DNA of 11,844 nucleotides from Phoronis ovalis (lineage: Eukaryota; Phoronida; Phoronidae). A program made the translations under genes and the position numbers. Positions within the stretch are counted from its first letter, which is position 1. Each line of letters starts with the position of its first letter. Location: the NCBI GenBank assembly GCA_028565635.1, contig JAOXYB010049813.1:1-11844 (forward strand). The letters are read 5' to 3'. Shown here piece by piece: positions 8,101-11,844 of this stretch. Under the pieces are notes generated by a model. It worked only from the letters and a program-made list of their open reading frames with translations. It ran no database searches and had not been told where the DNA came from.

Positions 8101-9490
8101 CTCCTCCATTGTGCACTTTTCCATCAGTGCTGTGCAGTAGATGCAACCTGTTGGGACTGAACTTTTTAAACCTCAAAATCTTAGAAACACTGAGCTACCT
8201 GTGTCAAACTTGAGGTTTAGGCTCAGTAAGGATGAGACATACAAAAATCGGGGCCAGTAGGTTTGAGAAATTTCTAAAATTGCTTAAAATGATGGTAACA
8301 TGACATTCGACCAGTTGTGCAAGAAGGTGGTTGTAATTCAAAAAACAAGTGGTGTTACAGGCTTGTGATTTGACATGTGTCATCTCCAGGGCAGGTTGAA
8401 TTGACCTCAAAATTAAAAGGTCAAAATCTAAAAAATTTCCTGAAATTTCTTTAAAAAAAAATGATGTTTTTATGACATTTAATGGTCATGTAGGGTCTTT
8501 TGGTCATTGCAAAGTCAAAAGCTCAAAAAAATTCAAGAAAAATTCAAAAGTGAAGTTAAAATGCTATTTATCTTTATAGTGGTCAAATTGTTATACATAA
8601 TTAAAATATAAAGTTAAAAGGTCATTTAAAGGTCATCCAATGTTCATATCCCCAGTAATCTTTTGTATTTACCATGTCTTTGAAAATAATTACAATTGCC
8701 TAGGTTCTTTAACAACACTAGGGTCAAGAGGTCAACCATGTGTGTGTGTGTGTAACTTGGTCTCAAATGTGCACAGACATGGTTTTCAGGTACTAGTAAT
8801 GTTGTCACACACATATCGGTGGACTAAAGTCAGTGACTTAACATCCAGATGCTCGAATCTCGGAATGATCTGATTTGCAAAGGATTGTACACTGCAACAT
8901 CTGTTATATAGCCAGCAATTGCCGGGTCATGTACCTTTACGTTTGTACAGTTGCATCATGACTCACTGTATAATTTTACGTAAAAGAACATCTTGGTTAC
9001 GAGTTTATTCAGTGATATTATTATTTGTGTATAAAAGATAACTACTCATTTGTGAATAAAATGTATGCGCATCTGCTTTTGTTGTTGGTGGCTTTATATC
9101 ACTACTGCTCCCTTCATAATGTCATAGAAGGTGAAAGAAACCCGTTTAGTAAAGCCTCACATTTAAAAGGTCTCAATTTTTCTGTTACTTACGACTTTTA
9201 AGACTGTGCTAATGAGCTGCCTGGAAAGGACAGTTTAATATTGAAGATTGTGTTAAAATAAAGGTTTTATGCTTCAGCAGGTCATCTGTGTATTAACAAA
9301 TCCAATTGATATATGCTCTTGTAAGGTTTGAAATGGTCCAGTGAAATGTACACGAATCTATGTATAGCTTAGTCTTTCATATTTTACATTTCAGAGTTTA
9401 TATAATAGTGTCATTGTGGTCGGTGGAAACACATTATTACCAGGATTTACAGACAGACTGAACAGAGACTTGAGTACGAAAACACCTCCT
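1986..9490 (+). CDS. ACTL6A: Actin-like protein 6 (BAF53/Arp4 family), six internal exons, partial at both ends
   Basis: Spliced gene with exons 1986-2178, 2587-2693, 6039-6190, 6582-6696, 6850-6933 and 9395-9490, giving 249 codons with no stop or frameshift. Every intron is GT–AG. The product matches BAF53/ACTL6 over roughly residues 127-375 of the ~429-residue vertebrate protein. Landmarks are [19 protein letters not shown], the actin-fold phosphate loop [40 protein letters not shown], the family signature [11 protein letters not shown], and the nucleotide-site strand [17 protein letters not shown]. In the family, this nuclear actin-related protein pairs with actin on the HSA helix of SWI/SNF, INO80, SRCAP and p400-type ATPases and serves chromatin remodelling; it does not build filaments. 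The N-terminal exons and the last ~50 residues are outside the window. Vertebrates have paralogues ACTL6A and ACTL6B; an invertebrate would usually have one, so the A suffix is nominal. Confidence 0.95.
2179..2586 (+). other. ACTL6A intron between exons a and b (408 bp)
   Basis: GTGAGA...TTTTAG intron. A 67-codon open frame at 2179-2382 has no recognisable family features and is treated as chance. No repeat recognised. Confidence 0.85.
2587..2693 (+). CDS. ACTL6A: ACTL6A exon b
   Basis: The acceptor is TTTTAG (2581-2586). The first two bases complete a GCT alanine codon with the last base of exon a. The 107-nt exon encodes [21 protein letters not shown] and then [13 protein letters not shown], ending in phase 0 at donor AAG|GTAATG. 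Family members usually have glycine at the split-codon position; here it is alanine. Intron length before the next exon is 3,345 bp. Confidence 0.94.
2911..3180. repeat. Dispersed ~270-bp repeat, copy 1
   Basis: Aligns with 4941-5190. Shared anchors in the same order are TTCGTGC (2919), CCACCTGGT (2967), TGATAAAAAA (3043) and AAATTATACCCAC (3090), followed by an A-rich tail (3139-3170). The last two anchors sit exactly 2,011 bp from their partners, and the first two 2,033 and 2,029 bp, so the copies are colinear with small indels. An A-rich end would suit a SINE-like element, but no Pol III boxes were recognised. Confidence 0.65.
3391..3620. repeat. Tandem repeat, ~151-bp period, about 1.5 units
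   Basis: ATTCACTGTTA at 3396-3406 recurs at 3547-3557, GGAATGTGAT at 3425-3434 recurs at 3576-3585, and CATTTGAAA at 3438 recurs at 3588, giving a constant 150-151-bp offset. Between them lies AAAATGGCCAACTGGCATCC, close to the phrase AATATGGCC..CTGGCGACCATG found in the 6971-8060 array, so the two may be distant members of one repeat group. Confidence 0.7.
3960..4466. mobile_element. Non-autonomous DNA transposon (MITE), PIF/Harbinger-like
   Basis: Terminal inverted repeats are at 3960-4013 and 4412-4466. By eye they differ by one substitution and one single-base indel over ~55 bp. Ends are GGGATCATCTCAAAA and its complement form. The element is flanked directly by TAA on both sides (3957-3959 and 4467-4469), consistent with a 3-bp target duplication. 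Such TWA duplications are typical of PIF/Harbinger. The 507-bp body has no transposase; its short frames (4032-4375, 4279-4473) look like by-products of C- and T-rich runs. A TA-only duplication (Tc1/mariner) is the alternative reading. Confidence 0.85.
4805..4840. repeat. 12-bp direct repeat AATAGGCATCTA
   Basis: The 12-mer is at 4805-4816 and again at 4829-4840, separated by 12 bases. It could be a small slippage duplication. The nearby ~250-bp repeat starts about 100 bp further on, so a link to its insertion is not shown. Confidence 0.55.
4941..5190. repeat. Dispersed ~250-bp repeat, copy 2
   Basis: Partner of 2911-3180, with TTCGTGC at 4952, CCACCTGGT at 4996, TGATAAAAAA at 5054 and AAATTATACCCAC at 5101-5113, then a purine/A-rich tail (about 5145-5178). 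A 78-codon frame over 4918-5154 is a by-product of the repeat. Confidence 0.65.
5402..5542. mobile_element. Nested foldback element, 141 bp (MITE-like)
   Basis: Four inverted arms are nested in order: TGTTACAGTA 5402-5411 with TACTGTAACA 5533-5542; GTTATGCTCT 5421-5430 with AGAGCATAAC 5523-5532; TGGTTTGTGA 5452-5461 with TCACAAACCA 5495-5504; and TCAGA 5469-5473 with TCTGA 5478-5482 round a T4 loop. A 9-nt insertion (5412-5420) separates the first two left arms. The whole could fold into one long hairpin. No clear target duplication was found at the flanks. Confidence 0.75.
6039..6190 (+). CDS. ACTL6A: ACTL6A exon c (variable insert region)
   Basis: The acceptor is TTTATCAG (6031-6038), with a branch-point-like CTAAC at 6018-6022. 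It encodes [20 protein letters not shown], a charged and poorly conserved stretch, followed by [20 protein letters not shown] and [11 protein letters not shown]. The second part matches the conserved DFQAS-V-LQVSD-YDE region of the family. It ends with two bases of a split alanine codon at donor GC|GTAAGT. Confidence 0.94.
6191..6581 (+). other. ACTL6A intron between exons c and d (391 bp)
   Basis: GTAAGT...CTTCAG intron. It contains the palindrome ATCCATGGAT (6244-6253) and the hairpin TACTGCAA-GTGTCA-TTGCAGTA (6256-6277, 8-bp stem). A 70-codon reverse-strand frame at 6335-6547 has no recognisable features. Confidence 0.8.
6582..6696 (+). CDS. ACTL6A: ACTL6A exon d
   Basis: The acceptor is CTTCAG (6576-6581). 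The first base completes the alanine codon. The exon encodes [38 protein letters not shown] and ends in phase 0 at [19 protein letters not shown] and GAER are strongly conserved in BAF53 proteins and correspond to the actin region around the adenine-binding pocket. Confidence 0.96.
6697..6849 (+). other. ACTL6A intron between exons d and e (153 bp)
   Basis: GTAAGT...TTGCAG intron, AT-rich, free of any repeat I can recognise; the shortest intron in the window. Confidence 0.85.
6850..6933 (+). CDS. ACTL6A: ACTL6A exon e ([11 protein letters not shown] exon)
   Basis: The acceptor is TTGTTGCAG (6841-6849) and the donor CCG|GTAGGT at 6934. The 28 codons read [20 protein letters not shown] and MCDIDIRP. 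The [11 protein letters not shown] motif is diagnostic for ACTL6/Arp4 within the actin superfamily, where conventional actin has a different IMKCDVDIR-type sequence. The intron before it is only 153 bp; the one after it is 2,461 bp. Confidence 0.97.
6971..8060. repeat. Five-unit higher-order repeat array (pearl/Helentron-like core)
   Basis: Five diverged units share the phrase ATAAC-GGCTTCAGTTTTTAT, then a GATCAGCTT-CATATT core, GGTAAATACAGGTCAAAG, and AATTTTGACCTAGATTACTT. Units start at about 7002, 7311, 7459, 7774 and 7921, so spacing alternates ~310 and ~148 bp, a higher-order period of about 458-460 bp. The long spacers are also homologous: TGACATTTTAAAAT is at 7228 and 7686, followed in both by ATATTCAACATTTTTTG. 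The block starts with ATGCCCATCC (6971), like the element at 10985-11318, which shares the core once. Short tandem cores inside small elements are known from bivalve pearl elements and Helentron-type HINEs; that assignment is inference. Confidence 0.75.
8395..8740. repeat. Degenerate AGGTCA-rich AT stretch
   Basis: AGGTCA or GGTCA recurs many times among A-runs (for example 8418-8423, 8619-8624, 8630-8635, 8729-8734). Two pairs have receptor-like spacing: AGGTCA-TTTAA-AGGTCA (8619-8635, DR5) and GGGTCA-AG-AGGTCA (8721-8734, DR2). The whole looks like a decayed simple tandem repeat rather than a built enhancer. Confidence 0.45.
8739..8752. repeat. (TG)n microsatellite
   Basis: Seven TG repeats in a row inside the intron; likely length-variable between individuals. 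Confidence 0.85.
8815..8864 (+). repeat. Possible tRNA-derived SINE scrap
   Basis: The order ATCGGTGGACTAAAGTCAGT ... CATCCAGATGCTCGAATCTC GG resembles the second half of a tRNA: an anticodon-arm-like stretch, then a T-arm with CTCGAATCTC, about 8/11 to the Pol III B-box consensus GGTTCGANTCC. No intact A box or cloverleaf can be drawn, so it is not a tRNA gene. Confidence 0.3.
9395..9490 (+). CDS. ACTL6A: ACTL6A exon f
   Basis: The acceptor is CATTTCAG (9387-9394) and the donor CCT|GTAAGT at 9491. The 32 codons read [20 protein letters not shown] and [25 protein letters not shown] corresponds to the actin GGTTMYPGIADRM strand–loop at the nucleotide cleft. In the family about 54 more residues follow, including the conserved tryptophan-glycine-glycine SWIGGS segment; I find none of that in 9491-11844, so the final exon is beyond the window. 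Confidence 0.96.
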
Positions 9491-9607
9491 GTAAGTTTAG
9501 ATGTGGTAACATGTTTAGATGCTCTACATAAGGCTTCTTATTTTTGCTGCCTATCTGATAGCTGAAAGCTATTAAGATAGATTTGTTATAGCCTTTGATG
9601 GGGCAAG

Positions 9608-10224
9608 TACTGTAAATCCCTTTATTTCTGCGAGGAATTAATTTACACACATTTTGCAAGGACATTAGGTTGTGTAAATTAGTACCTCGCTTTTTATAGG
9701 ATCGGCAATTCCAATATGGCAGCACCCATCCAGATGCATGGCAATCTGCCGTTTTTAAATTTCAACAAAAACAACATTTAAACAATTTAGTACTCAACAC
9801 ATTTCTTCACAACCATTAAAACCACAAAGAAATACTAAAAGAATGTGTTAAATTGTAAATAAAGTCTAATTTAAATGAAAGTTCTAAGGATTAAAGTATT
9901 AAAATCTATTGTATTTCCTGGGTGGCCTTAGTGTACCTTTCGGATGTTTACAAAGAAATGACTTTGGTTTTGATTTACTTAGCTCCAGAGAACCTCCATT
10001 TTCCTGTAGTAATGTTCTGCCTTTATATAAAATTATTCCTCTTGCTGCTATGGATAGTATTAAACTGTTAAGTACACCCCTCCGTTGCATAGGTTTTCAC
10101 AATGGCGAGCTGCTTTTGGTTTGCCATTGTCTACCGCAAATCTTGCATAATTTAATACTCGCAAAAGAGATTTTTGAACAATTTCACGAAATAAGAGACC
10201 GCGAAAATAAAGGGAACGACAGTA
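9608..10224. mobile_element. Non-autonomous TA-flanked inverted-repeat element (mariner-like MITE)
   Basis: Left end CTGTAAATCCCTTTATTT..GCG (9610-9632) is matched in inverse by the right end at 10200-10222, about 18 of 23 bases. TA flanks both ends (9608-9609, 10223-10224), as for Tc1/mariner insertions. The left third holds a strong internal hairpin (9630-9649 with 9671-9690). Frames of 109 codons (forward, 9909-10238) and 63 codons (reverse, 9899-10090) show no transposase motif; the forward one reads into the terminal repeat. The 617-bp body is longer than usual for a MITE, so a nested insertion is possible. Confidence 0.65.
9630..9690. repeat. 20-bp inverted repeat with 21-nt loop
   Basis: GCGAGGAATTAATTTACACA (9630-9649) pairs with TGTGTAAATTAGTACCTCGC (9671-9690), 18 of 20 bases. 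It lies just inside the left terminal repeat of the TA-flanked element. Confidence 0.8.
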
Positions 10225-10278
10225 TATTAAAAATGTAATTTTGTATAAATAAATAGAAACTTTTTATTCTATAGCTTA

Positions 10279-10381
10279 TAATAATTGTTCAAGGAACTTG
10301 AAATTATAGGAAATAAGAATATTGAACTGAAAGGCAAATAATAGTTATTTCATCTTCAATTGTGACGTGTAGTTTTGAAGA
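10279..10381. repeat. Direct repeat, left copy (partner at 11739-11841)
   Basis: TAATAATTGTTC (10279-10290) and a 24-bp block (10358-10381, containing TGTGACGTGTAGTTTTGAAG) recur at 11739-11750 and 11818-11841. Both offsets are exactly 1,460 bp, and the sequence between aligns without net indels at lower identity. The right copy is cut by the window end. Confidence 0.75.
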
Positions 10382-10475
10382 GATAGACGAATAATAATAT
10401 TTTGGTTATAGTAGCATTTGTTGATTGTTTTTTTTTGTGACTTCATGTAAGGAACAGTAGTAAACAAAAGATCTT

Positions 10476-10542
10476 TAAAATTGGGATTCTAATCAAGAAA
10501 TGGTATGGTGTCCTGGAGAATAATTGTAAGGCTGTCATTGGA
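10476..10542. repeat. Imperfect direct repeat, copy 1 (offset ~355 bp)
   Basis: AAATTGGG.TT then AATCAAG and GGAGAATAATTGTAAGGCT align with 10831-10896 (GGAGAATAAATGTAAGGCT at 10869). Anchor offsets are 354 and 355 bp. Confidence 0.7.
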
Positions 10543-10830
10543 GGGCTTACTTCTTAGTTTGTGAATGAACATTAATTTTAAGTTGGGCATCTTTTATATG
10601 GTAATATAATGGTTAATTTATATTTTGACCTTGTCTTCAAGGCAGGGGTTACATTTGGATAAGGAAATTTAAAAATTGAGTTTCTGTTTAAAGCTTGTAC
10701 TTTTTGCCGTATTACAGGATATTACATTCCATCCATAGGGTTTTTCTAAGATTAAACCGGTGTCATTGAGTTTAAGAATTCTTACTTACTTGTATTGGAG
10801 TAAGTGCTTGTATTTGATAACTATAGCTTT

Positions 10831-10896
10831 ACAAATTGGGTTTCAAATCAAGGGGTAGGGTGTTTTTTGGAGAATAAATGTAAGGCTATCATCAAT
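10831..10896. repeat. Imperfect direct repeat, copy 2
   Basis: Partner of 10476-10542, with the same block order and slightly diverged bases. Confidence 0.7.
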
Positions 10897-10934
10897 GTCA
10901 TAAATGTCCCAGAAGCCCTGTTTTGGCCAGTAAT

Positions 10935-10980
10935 GTATGACCTGGTTAATGTTAACTGTATGACCTGGTTAATGTTAACT
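10935..10980. repeat. Perfect 23-bp tandem duplication
   Basis: Unit 10935-10957 (starting GTATGACCTGG and ending GTTAACT) is repeated exactly at 10958-10980. Identical copies suggest a recent slippage event; it lies directly left of the hairpin-ended element. Confidence 0.95.
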
Positions 10981-10984
10981 TAGT

Positions 10985-11318
10985 TTTTATGCCCATCACT
11001 ATGTAATAGTGAACGGGCATATAGCCGTACCGTATGCGGCGGCGTCAGCGGTGGCGTATGTAACCTTTTCTTTGTGTTGCTATAACGGCTTCAGCTTTTG
11101 TCAGATCATCTTCGTATTTGGTACAGGGTAAGTACAGGTCAAAGCGCAGGTCTGATATAAGTCAAAATGCAGATTGTTTTAATGTTCATGTAAATCACTT
11201 TGAAGATTTTCCCTCTATTATCAACCTTACAACTCTTATACATACAAAGATGGCTTTACAACTACATGAACTACATCATATGATGGGCATCTGTCTGCAC
11301 CCGCAGACCTCTTGTTAA
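10985..11318. mobile_element. Hairpin-ended non-autonomous element, single core (Helentron/pearl-like)
   Basis: ATGCCCATCA (10989-10998) is matched in inverse by TGATGGGCAT (11281-11290). The left end folds TATGCCC-a-TCACTA (10988-11001) against TAGTGA-ac-GGGCATA (11007-11021). The right end carries hairpin GTCTGC-ACCC-GCAGAC (11293-11308) followed by CTCTTG. A GC-rich CG-dinucleotide stretch (11026-11056) precedes one copy of the core found five times at 6971-8060 (ATAACGGCTTCAG, GGTACAGGGTAAGTACAGG). Short inverted ends plus a 3' hairpin suit Helentron-type elements, but boundaries are approximate. A 66-codon frame at 11118-11318 is not protein-like. Confidence 0.65.
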
Positions 11319-11645
11319 TGATGCTTTGTAAAATATAGTTAATATAGTTACCAGAGGTGTATGGCATGTGAGAAGTTAAAAATTGACCTTCCAGATTAAA
11401 TTGTTTTAGCCAATTTTAGGTGTTGAGGTTGGTGTGTTACAGGTATTCCATCAAATTTTATCAATTTGGGAAGCGTTACTATTTATGTCTTGGCAACACA
11501 TACAAAAAGTAAAGAATTCCGCATTGTCTAGTGCAGCATTTTAGTATTTTACTGAGGTGTGTGTGTGTTAGTAATTTTTCACTGAAATTAACTAAATTAT
11601 CATGAATCTGGTTATTAGTATGTGCTGTACAGTGTTTTTGCCGCT

Positions 11646-11663
11646 TATCCTATTTATAGGATA
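11646..11663. repeat. 18-bp palindrome TATCCTAT-TT-ATAGGATA
   Basis: Perfect 8-bp arms with a 2-nt centre in the final intron; no associated gene or element seen. Confidence 0.7.
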
Positions 11664-11738
11664 TGCAGCTTTGTTATCGTTCTTGGCATGGCAAAGAGCA
11701 ATATTATCAATATTAAGGAATTTTCTTTTTGTAGGTAA

Positions 11739-11844
11739 TAATAATTGTTCCAGGATGAAAAAAGTGCAGGCAATAGGAATATTAAGTAGAAAGGGAAAAA
11801 TGTGTAATGTGATTTTTAATTGTGACGTGTAGTTTTGAAGAAAT
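11739..11844. repeat. Direct repeat, right copy, cut by window end
   Basis: Partner of 10279-10381 at a 1,460-bp offset; ends with the shared TGTGACGTGTAGTTTTGAAG and continues off the window. A 76-codon open frame at 11602-11832 overlaps it but has no family features. Confidence 0.75.

Larger units (their letters stand above)
6934..9394 (+). other. ACTL6A intron between exons e and f (2,461 bp)
   Basis: GTAGGT...TTTCAG intron. It carries the five-unit repeat array (6971-8060), an AGGTCA-rich AT stretch (8395-8740), a TG microsatellite (8739-8752) and a possible tRNA-derived scrap (8815-8864). I see nothing identifiable in 8061-8394 or 8870-9394. Small reverse frames at 7590-7775 and 8204-8410 are chance. 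Confidence 0.85.
9491..11844 (+). other. Start of the intron after ACTL6A exon f (runs off the window)
   Basis: Begins GTAAGT. It holds the TA-flanked element (9608-10224), direct repeats (10279-10381, 10476-10542, 10831-10896, 10935-10980, 11739-11844) and the hairpin-ended element (10985-11318). Stretches 10543-10830 and 11319-11738 show nothing identifiable beyond small palindromes. The acceptor-like TTTTTGTAG at 11726-11734 is not followed by ACTL6 coding sequence. Confidence 0.8.

Noticed and set aside
8851-8863. tRNA gene
   Set aside because: Only a T-arm-like and an anticodon-like piece are present; no acceptor stem, D-arm or cloverleaf can be formed.
9909-10238. 109-codon forward open frame, the longest of that strand
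   Set aside because: It runs through the right terminal repeat of the TA-flanked element and has no recognisable domain or coding-like pattern.
11118-11318. 66-codon forward open frame
   Set aside because: It lies in the hairpin-ended repeat element and ends at its terminal hairpin; not protein-like.
10985-11318. piggyBac insertion with TTAA duplication (TTAA occurs on both sides)
   Set aside because: The TTAA words are not at matching element ends and the terminal bases do not form the inverted repeats expected for piggyBac.
11726-11735. Acceptor-like TTTTTGTAG as start of the last ACTL6A exon
   Set aside because: The following codons do not match the expected C-terminal SMRLKLI/SWIGGS region of the family, and the sequence is part of the 1,460-bp-offset repeat.

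Overview
The window looks like a piece of an AT-rich animal nuclear genome. It has one spliced gene with GT–AG introns, no operon-style packing and many short mobile elements. Repeat style points to a marine lophotrochozoan, most likely a mollusc such as a bivalve: tandem units of about 150 bp inside short elements, and small inverted-repeat elements in almost every intron. That placement is inference; the sequence does not name the species.

The only live protein-coding gene I can support is a forward-strand orthologue of actin-like protein 6 (ACTL6A/BAF53, yeast Arp4). This is the nuclear actin-related subunit shared by SWI/SNF (BAF), INO80, SRCAP and TIP60/NuA4-type complexes. Six consecutive internal exons are present at 1986-2178, 2587-2693, 6039-6190, 6582-6696, 6850-6933 and 9395-9490. 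They join without a frameshift into 249 codons, about the middle and later part of a roughly 430-residue protein. The N-terminal exons lie to the left of the window. The last exon or exons, about 50 residues, lie to the right.

Region by region: 150-1279 (reverse strand) is a dead LINE ORF1-type gene with coiled coil, RNA-binding domain and a C-terminal NADAR-like domain, broken by frameshifts and stops. It lies antisense in what must be an upstream ACTL6A intron. The 3.3-kb intron at 2694-6038 holds two diverged copies of a ~260-bp repeat, a ~151-bp tandem repeat, a 507-bp element with 54-55-bp terminal inverted repeats and a TAA target duplication, and a nested 141-bp foldback. The 2.5-kb intron at 6934-9394 holds a five-unit array with alternating ~310/~148-bp spacing, an AGGTCA-rich stretch and a possible tRNA-derived SINE scrap. 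The final intron (9491 onward) holds a TA-flanked inverted-repeat element, several direct repeats including a pair 1,460 bp apart, and a ~330-bp element that shares its core with the five-unit array.

The most interesting parts are the retrotransposon ORF1 joined to an ADP-ribose-related NADAR domain, and the evidence that one element family appears both as a single-core copy (about 10985-11318) and as an expanded higher-order array (about 6971-8060). I saw no rRNA, complete tRNA, CRISPR array, riboswitch or prokaryotic signal.
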